Assembly (NCBI GenBank): GCA_012845835.1
Contig: JABAKD010000016.1
Span: 6,665,919-6,729,918 of the forward strand
From: Undaria pinnatifida
Lineage: Eukaryota; Sar; Phaeophyceae; Laminariales; Alariaceae
Length of the DNA stretch: 64,000 nt
Reading direction: 5' to 3'
This document shows, one piece after another, positions 45,598-57,000 of the stretch. The stretch's first letter is position 1, and each line of letters opens with the position of its first letter. Position numbers and translations under genes: made by a program. Under the pieces are notes generated by a model. It worked only from the letters and a program-made list of their open reading frames with translations. It did no database searches and had not been told where the DNA came from.

Positions 45598-48500
45598 GTA
45601 AGTAATCTCCTCCTTTTTTTCATGCTGCGCTTGCTTTCTAAATGATGATGAGATAGATGCTGCACGTTGAGCGGCATGTCATACATACTTGTAGTCGAGC
45701 AGCATACCGGTAGTCTACGCAGTTTCCATGACAATCGCTGCATGTCGTTCCCCTGCCTGCTTGCAGTGTTTTCGTTTGGTATCTGAGATCATGGATGTTC
45801 TGCTTTTTTTGGTGGTTCTGATCATTATTAATAATAGATACGAACGTTCTTCGCCCCGCGGTAAAGTATACCTTGGTAAAGTATACCTGGTACGTATATA
45901 TACGTACATTGCGAACGAAGCAAGGCCAATCTCGATTTTCAAAACCTCCAAGTACAGAGTACTTCAATCTGCTGTACGTAGTGTAGTAGCTGTAGTAGAC
46001 GATGAGCAAAAAGGCGAGCGAAAAAGCGCGCTCTTTCGTCCCGGGATATCGTATCTGGTGTCCAGTGCTAGCATCTGTCCTAGATTTGAAACGAGATCCC
46101 TAAACCAATCTATGTAGATTATGGTTTGATGCATATATCGTAGAGAGCTCTTTCTTCTACGAGTGCGACGAGTTGAATCTCGACCTGCTAACTACTACTA
46201 CTGCTGTTACAGCAGAACGTTGAGGCACTCTATTAATACTACAAGCACGGGTAACGAGTATGATATTAGGTACTGGAGAGCTGCCCTGTTCAAGGAAGGT
46301 CTGTGATTTCGAAGCCTCCGTTGCAAAATTCTGCAGCCCAGAGCAGCAGTTCACGAGAGAGTACTACTACCGATGTGGGATGGTAGTCCCTCCACACCAA
46401 GAGTAAAAAATATTTGCTACTGGTACTCGACTGCTGGACTGCTGTGGAGTCGTAGTATCAAATAGCCTACCTGGTACGTATTAATAGTACTCTTCTGAAA
46501 GGAGATAGATATGTTCTCCTGCGTATAATACAAGTTACAGTAACTTTTCGGGATCTCTACAGCTTACTCGTAGAGCTCTGGAACTATTTTATCATATGAA
46601 ACATACGTATGTATGCAGTCCTCTGTAGTAGAGTCTAATAATAGTCTACTGGCAGAGCCACGGAACTACGTCCCGGGTATTGAATGTGGTGACCGCAATA
46701 ATAGTGGCTCTCAAGTGTCTGTCCGTAGTGTATTTACAGTATTGATAGTAGTGCACCCCCCGGCGCTCGCTATATCAGTGCGTGTGAAATCGCTTCTTGG
46801 CACGTAGTCTAGTTTATATGGGAACAACCAGTAGTATGTCAGCATGTGGAATGGGGCCGGTTGCCACTGCAGTAGGTACCGGTGTTTCCGGCGTGGTGGC
46901 GCATACCGGCACTATAGAAGAACATTTTAATATTTGACGAGACTCGTTCGGTTCGCGTCTCTTCCGGCGGTCAGGGTGTTGCCGAGGGGACCAACCATCT
47001 GTCTGCCCGCACTGCGGCAGTCACGGCCGTGCGGCTGTGTTGGACCACCCGCCAGCGGAAGTTCGAGACTACCTACAGGCACGTAAAGCTGGCTTCGAAT
47101 GACAATTTTAGGGCCCAGTACGTTACATAATTTGATAGCAACAACGCTGAGACGGTCATTGCCACTGGCATTCGCCAATTTTCCTTCCCCACATCTTCCC
47201 ATTTTTATTTTTAGATATAATTTATTATATCCCTCGTCAACGTTCCATCCTCACAGCTACGACTGCTGTCCATCGATAAAATAGATTACTGAGTACCTGT
47301 GTCTGATAGACGGAGTCGCCGAAAAATCGTGCAACCTAACTTTCATGAAGCGCTTCACGCCCTTACAGGCGGTCGGCGAGATCTCAATCCCCCAACCTGA
47401 TGATGTATGATGCTTCTCACAACCCACAACCATATTTTCCACATTAGATTGGTCCCTCGCCCGATGGCGTTTAGGTGAGTCCATGTTTGACACCTAATTT
47501 ACACCCCCCGCCCCCAGCGGTTATGCGTGAAGAGGGTCTATGGCCGTACGACTACGACTGGCTATGCATGAAAGGAGACCCCCCCCCCTTGCCCACAACG
47601 GTGCTACGTCTCAAAAGGGATGCGTGGTCAATGTTCAAATAACTACTATGTAAAGCAAGCAACAAAACAAGCACGCCCCCGCTCCCTCCCTCCGGCCCCC
47701 GACCCTCGGCCCTCACCCGTCTCTACAGCACCCATCCGTGCAGTTCAGGACGGTCACCGACGTGGTAACGTTCCAGCTTGACCACTTTCGCGCCACTGCA
47801 AAACAGGTGCCGGTCGTGTTGAACATACAGCATATCTATAGTTATAGTCTATATATAGATTATGTTTTGAGGCTTTCCCTGGGATTGGAAGTCGATCGAT
47901 AATATACGCCGGAGCCGGTAGCTCAGTAGGTTAACATCTCATACTTGTCCTCGACAACTGGGACCAATCACACATCATTTCCCCTATCAGGAGGGCCATG
48001 TGCTGCGGTGTATTCGACGGCTGCATGCGCATTTCCCAATGGTATTAGCGGTACCGCCTCCGTATTTGCATCTGCTGTCTGTCGTATCGTAGCCCTCGAG
48101 GGTGGCTGAGACCACAAACTAGCCTCCTCCGAGATAACGAAATGCAGCGTTGAACGTGCGCCGACAGCCTTTCCACGCATCGGGCAGATTATATCGATCC
48201 CCACGTAATGATGTAGATCTCTTTTCGGGATCAATTCCTGATGTATGCGATCTGAGCGACCTAGATTGTGTTTGCCGAGGGTGGGGTCTGTGTGACACGG
48301 CTCTTACGCGCGAACGTGCTAGCTGGGTGGAATCTGTATGCAATACGGCTCTTGCACATCTCATAAAACATCAAATAATTGGATCAAGATAACCTAAACC
48401 GTGATGTGTGCAATGTGTGTGTGCCTTTCTCAGGCCGGTAAGGCACTGCACGAGATTCGACTCCTCTACTCTCGCGAGGTGAAGCGGCGAGAAGAGGCAG

Positions 48501-49429
48501 AACAAGAGACTCAAGGTTGGCGACAAAGAGCACAGACAGCGGAGGAGAACGCTCAGAGCAGGGGGGGGGGGGGGGGGCTTGTTAAGGGGGGGGGCATCGC
48601 TGAGCGCCGCAAGCCTAGGACGAGAAAACTTGCTGGTGGATCGCGCTACTAACGGCGTCGGTAATGGCTGCGACAGCGTCGACTCTCCGATCGGGAAGCT
48701 CAGGCAAAGGTTCTTCGGGTCTCGCGAAGAGCAGCGAGCGCCAACAGCCACCAGCAGCACTGAAGCGCTACCGACAGGGGTGCTGTCCCGTACCGACCGA
48801 CCCGCCGCCGAAAGAATAAATGTTCCCCAAGATCGAAGAGTGGGGGGGGTTGGCACAGCAGCTTTCCTCGGAGATCGACGAGTCGCGGGGGGTGGTAAAG
48901 CAGCTCCCGTCAGTGGGCTTTCGCGATCGTCCGTTTCGTCTGAGCGGAATCAATCCCAGCCTCGACCAGTGGAAGCACGGGGGCAGCGTCCACAGTCAGC
49001 GGCGCCTGCAGGAAAGGCACCACCCGGTAGAGCTGCTACGATCACACCAGGAGCGTCCGACACAGGTGCGCGACCGAAAATATCATTCTCGGGACCATCA
49101 CCAGCTCGCCCCTTTGCGCGCGGCGAAGGAAAGAAGCCAGACACCCCGCGGGTAGGATCGGGCCACGGCCAGCCCCTGAACGCACCCCCTTCGCAGCAAC
49201 TGCGTGCTTCGTCTGGGGAACAGCGGCCGCGACAATGGGCGGTGGAAACGCCGCAGCGGACTGTGGAAACGTCGCAGGTATTGGGAACTCCCGGGCGTCC
49301 TGTGCGCCCAGCCTGGCAAGACGGTCGCAGCCCGCGGGGCGGGGCGGGGGGGAAGGTGCAGCTGGCGTGGAGGCCTCAGACTCCTCAAAGTGGGCAGGTG
49401 TCGTCTTCAGTGTCGCACCAGCTGGATCA

Positions 49430-49460
<31 letters not shown>

Positions 49461-52400
49461 CAGCAACAGCAGCAGCACCGGAGGAGACCAGAGGTAACGT
49501 GCGCTGGACGACGGAGGATGTGATACGATAGGGTTATAATAGCACTTTTTGGTATCATATTTCTGATTGACGTGGGCTTATCAACTGGGGAAATACCCAA
49601 AATCTTGGGAATTCCATTTTGAGTCTTAAAAGTGCGTTTTCGTTGTATACCTAAGGCCATGGGAATGTTTATCGGGATATTAAGCGCAGCATTTTTTCCC
49701 AAATCAAACCTTACGGTGTACCACTACCTTGTCGTGCATCGGAACACACACAGTGGGACTCGCTGGGGGGGTTGTTTCCATATAGCATAGTTTGGCGTTT
49801 TCTTTCTCCGCGTTGCCGGGAAACACAGCTGTGGAGACCCGGCCTAGGGGGGTGTGCTGTTTTGCGTGTTGACAGGGTATGCTTTGGTTATACCTGGTAG
49901 TCCTGAATTGGCGGCGGAATCGCCTCGAAATTACTTCATGGTCGCCTGTGACCAAGGCTACGGACGTATGCTAAGAGGTTGGAAGCGCACCTTTTTTTCA
50001 CGAGACTCCTAACCTATTGAGGAGGAGCTCTATACTATTAATGGTATTAACTATTGACAGTATACCTCAGAGTCGTTCTACGGCAGCCCCACGTTTCTTT
50101 AACGAAATCGCCGGTTTTGAAACCAGCTCCCGGCCGTATCTCCGGAAATACGGTGTCTCGTTCCACCCCGACGTCACCGTTCGACAGTCCTTTGCAAACA
50201 AAAAAAAACTCAAAGTTGTTTTTTTCATAGCATACTCGGATGGATTGCTTCGACTGATTGCCTCAAGCTTTTTTCCTAGACCGGTTGATTAAATCGATCG
50301 TGCTCGAGTCGCTTTTTGGTCCGTAAGAACGGGTCCCAACTAGACCATTAATAACAACCTACCTAATGTCGTTGGAATAGCATTGGTGATGTAACGACAC
50401 GTGCCACGACATAAAGGTATTAAGGTATACCGTTTTTTGGCTAATTTTTTTTTTATGAATGACGGGGCTCCTTAACCCCAAATTGTCGGAATTTCGTCAT
50501 TTTTTTCTTGCCAATACGATTTTTTCGTATGTACCTAGGCCAAACCTAGGCCATGGGATTATTCACAGGGCGGTATAGAGGTCCCCATGTCAGGAGCGCC
50601 TCAGAAAGGAAGGGTGCATCCCTCTACCAGCGCTTCATGAACACCCGTTTACAATTATTCCTTATTTCACGTAGGCCCGGGGTTGTTCGTCGGATTGCAC
50701 TTTCGTCTTATCTCGAAGTCAGTTAATGGGTAAAAACGGTGTAGATAACTCCTCAAGCAAGGGTCTTCATACAACGAAAGGTGCGTCCGCTACCCACCGT
50801 AGCGTGCAGTGCGTCGACTTATCGTGCCGTCAACTGCTTTCACCTACTCCCTTCTCGTGTGACCTTCCTTCGTGGGTGCGATGATAACAATGCCTCGCCG
50901 TACACGATACTGTCCTGACAAGCGCTCCTCCATGGAAGGGGTCCGACGCCCGACAGCAGCTGCTGCACCAGGCGCTGCCGGTGGGGGCGGCAGTGATGTG
51001 GACAAATTTTCTGCTGCTGCTTCTCCTCGGAGCCTACGAGGAAACGCGCCAGGTCCTTCTATGCCTTCGACACCTGAGGGGTCGAGACACCCTAGCAGCT
51101 CACCGCCGTCACCCTTACTAGCTTATCGAGGAGTTTTGAAGCGGCCATCTTCGGGGGGGCTTCCAGTGAGACTAAAGGCGTCGTCACTTGGGGGCGAGGG
51201 GGGATGATTTTATGGATGATATTAGTTACGCTGCGGTCACTGAGCTAGCAGTGTAGGGAGACTAAAGCCAACGGTAATTGGGCGCGGGAGGGGAAGGGGT
51301 GTTGTTGTTACGTAGGCCATAACCAATGAGCTAGCAGTCTGCGCTGACTGCCAGCTCAGTGGTGAGACCCGATATTTTGCATTAATTAGTTATACACAAT
51401 AACCACTGAGGTAGGAGTCAGCGCTGACTGCCTGCTAGCTCAGTGGTTAGACCCGAGGTTATGCGTTCATTAGAGATATGCAATAACCCCTGAGCTAGCT
51501 GTCAGCGCTGACTGTATATGGTTATGATGTATCTCTAACCGTTGTCGAAACAAGAAATCAGCGGCTAAGGCCGAATCTCTCTTGAGAACCTTTTTTTTTT
51601 GTCACGTTGGTGCAATACAATTTTTTTTCGAGGGCTGGATACTACTTGTAGCCAAACCTGCTTCGGAACCTGCAATACACGTTTTGCAACACCCCAGCCA
51701 TTATCCTTGCATGGTTTGCTCCCGCAGCCAGCTAAGAGACCGGGATCGGTGTCCGGCACGGATCGAACAGGAACAGGGAATCATCAGGCACGGCCGGGTA
51801 CACCAATGACACCTCTGCGCTCAAGCTCGCCTACGGCTCGGTTACGTGAGCACAGGGAAAGGGTTATCATGTAGAGGGGATAGGATTAGGATCGAACAGC
51901 GTCATGTCCTCTCGTGTCCTTTCTTTGACCATTTAACCCTTTTAGCTGATGACAAAATGAACCCATACAATAAACCCACGTGTTTTTGCCCAAAAAAATT
52001 GGGTGCAGTTCTAAAGGAGTCAAAGGTTGGGGAGGAACGAATGCGGAGAGCGGCTGAGGGAAACGATCGACAGAAACGCCAGCCCTGACGCCTTTGACCC
52101 TGCTAGAGTACCGCTGAAGACGTTATTCCACACTTGAGCACTTAAGCCTGACGCGTGCTACGATTAAAGTATTATGGTATATCCTTTTTTGGCTAATATT
52201 CTTTCTGAATGACGGTGCCCCTTCCATCTCCAATCGTTGGAAGGTTATTCTTGTTTACCAATACTCCACTCCAATGTTCCTGGAAGGAAGCTACATCGGT
52301 ACACGTGGACGACTTGATACTCGTATTATTTTTTTGGCATGTACCTACGCGAGCCTACGTGTATATAAGAGTGCACCAGCTAAGGGCTGATACACGCGAC

Positions 52401-53621
52401 GCGCCGTGTACGCCTAGAAGAGCGGTGCTGTTAGTTCTGTATGAGGTGATGGCTTTGTTCATCGGGGGTTGCACATTTTCAGTCAAGAAAGTAGTCATGT
52501 GCACAGTTTTTTCTGGGGTTAAGAAAGGCATAGAGGTCCTCAAGCCAGGAACCTCAGAAGGCCAAAAAAAAGTGGTGCACCTCTACGGTAGGATGCGCCT
52601 TTTAACTATTAATAATGTGTCCCATAGAACTGGAGGTGCACCAGTTTATTATTTGGTTTATTTCTGAGGGATTTCCCTTGAGGAGCTCTGCACACCTCAC
52701 CCAAAAGCCACATTTTGATAAAAATTAGAGTATGGTCCGATAAACAATGGCATGGCCCAGGTATACTGGGAAATAATATCGCAAAACCAAGAACGACATT
52801 CCGACGACATTCCGACGATTTTTTTCGGGTTAAGATGGGTTAAGGAGCTTCATCACCCAGAAAAAAAAATGGCTAGAAAGTGCTCTACTATCCCTGCGTA
52901 TTGTAGCACACGCCTTACAGCACTGCATGGGGTTAATGGACGCCTGGACATCGGGATGTTAGTGTTCGGTTCGCGAAGGCCTGCGCAGCAGTTTTCGAGC
53001 GTGAAATACGGCCGTTTGTTTGATGTCTCCCTTGTAAGTATAGCCTGCAGGGGTTTGTACGATTGCTCAAGTCAGCCGGCAGAATAAAGGGTCTCTTGAG
53101 TTAGCCCTTCAGAAGCGCACTCGCGATTTTGGGGACAGACTACCCAGAACTGATGGGGAGTAATTTATTGCAGTTATCATTGTACTGCGCATGTTAGAGC
53201 GAATGGATAATCCTGCCGCTATGTTGCGTTTCGTGCTGTGTTTAGTCTTTCTTCTAGTGGTTTTGGGTAGTTCTTTACTCCTAGTGTATAGGGTGATTGT
53301 TTATTTTATTTGAGGAGCGCCGTCTGTCAGAAAAAGATTGTGGGCAAAAAGTGCTTCCCCCCTACGTATAGTAGCACGCATCTTTCTGCTTGATCGTTCC
53401 AACGCTTTTGACAAAATAACCGCCTGCCCGCAACAGGGTCGCCACAGCTGCCGTTCACGTCGCGTTCCACGACGACGACGCGGCCCGGCTCGGGCCAGCC
53501 GTCCTGGAGAAGACCAAGCAGCCCTGGCGTGGGGCGGGGCGTCAACAACGGCCGAGGGACGCCGTTGACACCCACTATCAATAGCGGTCGACCAGCAGCA
53601 GCAACAACAGCAGTACCGCTG
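45495..53621 (+). CDS. Zip3/RNF212/HEI10-type RING protein (meiotic crossover factor), at least 7 exons
   Basis: Exons: 45495-45597, 46975-47078, 47729-47806, 48434-49493, 50923-51165, 51728-51845, 53437-53621. Exons 1-2 join (phase 1/2) to an N-terminal C3HC4 RING: C10, C13, C28, H30, C33, C36, C45, C48, with FCNACLTEIEGG and SCGHFICRGCC. Next comes a short linker (PPAEVRDYLQ), then FQLDHFRATAKQ and a charged helix (LLYSREVKRREEAEQETQGW) that should form a coiled coil. The rest is a long basic Ser/Pro/Gly/Arg tail with a 16-residue polyglutamine run. This order is the hallmark of the Zip3/RNF212/HEI10 family, SUMO or ubiquitin E3 ligases of meiotic crossover sites. A run of 17 G at 48561-48577 breaks the frame inside exon 4 by one base. 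Exon 2 seems to use a GC donor (CAG|gcacgt). Exons 5-7 are joined on phase and composition only; the last exon is not identified. Confidence 0.72.
48434..49493 (+). CDS. RING gene exon 4: coiled coil, frame break at poly-G, disordered tail and polyQ
   Basis: The acceptor is strong (ctttctcag). The first frame reads a charged helix up to 48560. Beyond the 17-G run this frame stops at 48652, whereas the neighbouring frame is open for about 300 codons to a donor-like CCAGAG|gtaacg at 49493. Losing one G or gaining two would make the exon continuous. The tail holds many Arg-Pro, Ser and Gly residues and a CAG/CAA-encoded glutamine run at about 49430-49477. Confidence 0.7.
50415..50640 (+). repeat. 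Family D dispersed repeat
   Basis: GGTATACCGTTTTTTGGCTA, TGAATGACGGGGCTCCTTAA, CGTATGTACCTAGGCC and CCATGGGATTATTCACAGGG, as in the 3.0 kb copy. Confidence 0.55.
50923..51165 (+). CDS. Candidate RING gene exon 5 (Ser/Pro/Gly-rich)
   Basis: Coding-like, GC-rich open frame between gacaag|CGC and CTTCCA|gtgaga, both phase 0, matching exon 4 and exon 6. It encodes RSSMEGVRRPTAAAAPG, GPSMPSTPEGSRHPSSSP and AYRGVLKRPSSGG. The acceptor has a poor pyrimidine tract. If the donor is not used the frame stops at 51207, so this could instead be a terminal exon. Confidence 0.45.
51230..51545. repeat. Tandem palindromic repeat with GAGCTAGCAGT/GCTAGCTCAGTGG arms
   Basis: Successive inverted copies of CACTGAGCTAGCAGTC and GACTGCCTGCTAGCTCAGTG are separated by a few dozen bases, giving strong hairpins with AGCGCTGACTGC at the centre. 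The TAGCTCAGTGGTTAGACCC phrase links it to family S2. Lies between candidate RING exons 5 and 6. Confidence 0.6.
51728..51845 (+). CDS. Candidate RING gene exon 6 (GTPMTP motif)
   Basis: Good acceptor (tttgctcccgcag) and donor (TTAC|gtgagc). Phase 0 in, phase 1 out. It encodes PAKRPGSVSGTDRTG and ARPGTPMTPLRSSSPTARL, the same basic Ser/Thr/Pro style as exons 5 and 7. Confidence 0.5.
52170..52690 (+). repeat. Family D dispersed repeat, long copy
   Basis: GGTATATCCTTTTTTGGCTA, TGAATGACGGTGCCCCTTCC, then the tail AGGTCCTCAAGCCAGGAACC, TCAGAAGGCC and GTGGTGCACCTCTACGGTAG. Lies between candidate RING exons 6 and 7. Confidence 0.5.
53437..53621 (+). CDS. Candidate RING gene exon 7 (GTPLTP motif)
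   Basis: Good acceptor (ctgcccgcaacag) with two leading bases that complete the phase-1 codon of exon 6 as Arg. It encodes SPQLPFTSRSTTTTRPG and GRGTPLTPTINSGRPAAATT, and ends CCGCTG|gtgaga in phase 0. An alternative frame in the same segment is also open to a TAG near 53582, so the frame choice rests on phase and on the shared GTPxTP motif. Confidence 0.45.
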
Positions 53622-53699
53622 GTGAGAGCAAGCTCACTTTATATTGGACGTCAGGCCAAGGCTACATACAGCAGTGTTACACCAGTATCGTTATTATTA

Positions 53700-53748
53700 G
53701 TATCATTATTATGATTATTATGATTGTTATTATTACTACTATTATTAC

Positions 53749-53824
<76 letters not shown>

Positions 53825-53905
53825 GTTATTGTTGTTGTTATTGTTATTGTTATTATTATTATTAATATTAATATTATTATTATTATTATTATCATCGTTT
53901 CATTT
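53700..53905. repeat. (ATT)n microsatellite, about 190 bp
   Basis: Almost uninterrupted ATT units with scattered GTT and ATC, downstream of candidate RING exon 7. It creates meaningless all-Ile and all-Leu reading frames. Confidence 0.9.
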
Positions 53906-54175
53906 GCCATTATCCAATGTGCAGCGTTAGTGTCGACAGCAGCAGGAAAAGTATATGGTGAAACAATCGAAAATCCAAACCACGAAAAGTAAAAGCGCAA
54001 CATCATGAATCCAACAACCAACAATTGCGAATACTAAATGTATTGTCTATACATTTTATTAGTACCATACATAGTACTATGCCTACATGTCCATTACCAA
54101 GTTTAGACCGCTCGTGTCTTGTCGTGAACGGGAGTATGATAGCACTGCACCTATGATACCTGAAAAACGCCTCCA

Positions 54176-54350
54176 GTAGAGCTCACCACTTTTTCGACGG
54201 CATGGTTGACGCACACTGTGCACGAGACGAAGGGGGTTTCACCGTATAATGGATGGTTGTTGCGTTTCATTCGGTTAGGGTTAGGGTTAGGGTATATATA
54301 TAATTTAAAGAGTATGCCAACCATGTTGTCGAAAAAGCGGTGAGGTACCC
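54176..54350. mobile_element. Inverted-repeat element M1, copy 2
   Basis: Same termini and core as the copy at 37040-37220, with scattered substitutions, a longer TTAGGG tract (three units) and shorter (TA)n. Both copies are in the same orientation, which allows the boundaries to be set by comparison. Confidence 0.8.
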
Positions 54351-55074
54351 TCGAAAAACGTAAACATTTTGTACTGCCGCAGTGTAACCGAGTATCGACC
54401 CCAAATGTATCGAACTCACACCTGACGTGTTTATTAGATTTTTTTTATTATATTCAATGGCTGTGCAGTATTCGTAGTTTTTGATTGCTTATTGGAAACT
54501 TCGTTTCACGCTTTCATCTGGATGTCGTGTTCTTTCATAATGTTTATGGTTTTTGTATCTCACGCTACACATTGTCAGATGGCAAATGAAATAATGTTGG
54601 CCGTGCACGTCAGGAACACTCAAAAAACACCAAGAAGCTTAAGACGTTCCAAAACAGGGTGGGGTACATAGTAGTAGTATCGCCAATTTTGCGCTTTCGC
54701 TTTTCGTGGTCTGGATTTTCGGTTATTTTCATAATATGTTGTACTGTTGACTATTATCAGTTGTTGTTGACACTAACACTGCTCATTGTCGGATGGCAAA
54801 TTAAACTACCAAAATCAATTATCATCCCATCTATTATATTCGCGCTTTTTTTTTCCTTCTCCCTCCTTAGACGTAGCTCAGATCCGGGGTGACTAGTTCT
54901 TCTCCCCCCTCCCCACCACCGTACACCTGTCTTCCTTTTATCACGAGAACACTTCAACCATTCATTCCCTCGTCGACTCGCCGCATCGAACTGATAGAGG
55001 GTAGCCGGTCGCGGCTCCGAGCCAATGAGGAAAGAGGTCCTCAAAGTGACCCCCTTATTATTTAGTATATATAG

Positions 55075-57000
55075 CCTTGGTCAAAAAGCACTTTCTGGCC
55101 TGGGTATTTCTGATTGACAAGGTTTCCTCATCTTAGGAAGCGTTCAGTATCGCAGGATACTACTATCGATAGTGTTTCGAACTATCATTCGCACTATCAT
55201 TCGCGACATAGTCTACCCATACAGCCATCCCACGGTAGGGTTGCAGCATCATCAATCAGTCCCTGAGCTCCTGAGATGAGGAACTCAATATCTCACCCGA
55301 AAACTGCCTTCCTTCGAAGGCATTCATTCGCGCTACCCCACGAAGCTTCTATGCCTTAGCCCTGAAACAATATGTACTTTTGAAATTGCTTCACTAATCG
55401 GTAGTTCTTCACATGAGGAGCCCAGTTGGCCAGGGACGTTTTGGCGCAAATAGTGCAACCTCTGTATATCGTGTGATGACTCCATACCTATTCAAATAGG
55501 CGATACGGGTGGATTGTTCGTCGGGTTGGACTTTCTGTTTCATGTTCTGTTCAAAGTCACTTTTTGGACGAGGTACGAAGCAAAACTGATCACACACTAT
55601 TAATTCCGATGATTTTGTCGAATAAAACGCGCGTTCAGTTGCTATAAAATTATTAAGAGTAGCTGTAACGGGGTGAAGTGGGGCGAGAGCCTCAGAAAAA
55701 ATTGGGCGAACGAACGCCTTCCGTGGCATGCTTCAGAGTAACAGTGATACCCTTGGCTTGCCACCCAAATAACGCCAGCCCGACCGTCGCCCGAGGGCAA
55801 CACGCCGACAACAGCGTGTCGGTACACTCATCGCTAGGAAAATACTAATTTACGACGTTCATTGCTAATAGGGCTAAAATTATCCACCAGATAAAGGAAG
55901 GCTTTTTTCTTTTCGGTCAAGCTCTCCCACTGTGCGTGACGACTGTGTTCGTGCGGGGCACGGTCTAGCGTGTAGACCAAGCAACAACATCAACAATTCT
56001 CGAATTGAAATCTAAAAAACAGCGAAACGGAGAAGTGTTTTTGTTGGCCCAAGGCTTTTTTAATTTGGATTTCATCTCGCTAACAACGGATCTCCGTATA
56101 TAGAGGCGTTTTTTTATCAGGGGCAGTTAGTTTTTTGGGTGAGGTAGAGAACCCTCTTCAAGTAAGGAAGGAGCCTCATCAAACTTAGTTGCACCGCTAC
56201 TTTAACATGTGTTGTACCGTTAACTTATCATCGTAACTGACGTTAACCAACGCTCGACCCTCGTCCCACGGCGGCCTTAACGTTCCGGTGCACTCATCTC
56301 CCGGCAAAGAGTTTGGAGGCGGCCGGGTTGTTTGCGCGGCGATGATAGTACGTCAACGGCAGGGCAATGGAGCTGGAGATATATCTTTGTCCAAGAGGGA
56401 GTGGGGGGCGGGCGGGCATCCCAGCATTGTTTATTTCCGAGCGGGCGGGAGCGCATCCCAACATCACACAACGAGCGGGCGCTGCAGTGGGCAACTCTGT
56501 CTATGGTCAACTTGAGGAAAACACTTGGCGCTGCATTAATCTACCTCTACCTTTTTGTGGGAGTCGCGCTCTATGATACTTCGAAGTATAGGTATACTGG
56601 TACCTGTGGTGTTGACATAGTGCTCACATTTTACAAAATTATTATAACAACGTTCAGCTGTGAGTTCGACAGATTTAGGGTCGACGATGCCAAGCGTTTC
56701 GGACTGACAGGGCTGCTTGCAAACTCAGGATATCAGTCAACTGAAGCGCGCACCTTGGGTGTTTTTGTTGTACACCTAGGCCACATGGGTGTTTTCGAGT
56801 ATTGATCGGCTTGCGCTTTCATTTTTGGTTGTCTTCTGGTAGATCGATTTTTGGATGAGATCTGTGTAAAGGTCCTCAATTGGAGAGACGAAGAAAAGCG
56901 AGAAAAAAATGGGTGCGCCCCCTATCGCTTTGTCCGTGTCGATATAGTGTAGACTAGAAGCAATGAGAGGCAGGCCGCAGAACTGTCTTTTTTTATTGAG
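55075..57000. repeat. Region rich in decayed family D fragments
   Basis: Repeated words such as GTACACCTAGGCCACATGGG (about 56771), TTTTTGGGTGAGGTAGAGAA (about 56131) and AGGTCCTCAATTGGAGAG, plus TCTGATTGACAAGGTTTCCT at about 55108 (also near 31609 and 49562). No gene recognised here. Confidence 0.4.

Noticed and set aside
47910..47990. Possible tRNA gene beginning GGAGCCGGTAGCTCAGTAGG
   Set aside because: The A-box phrase is good, but no T-arm TTCGA motif follows at the right spacing and the 3' end does not pair with the 5' end. Treated as a tRNA-like relic.
49427..49702. Poly-Cys open frame on the minus strand
   Set aside because: Antisense of the CAG/CAA glutamine run in RING exon 4.
53677..54024. 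Poly-Ile and poly-Leu open frames
   Set aside because: Direct products of the (ATT)n microsatellite.
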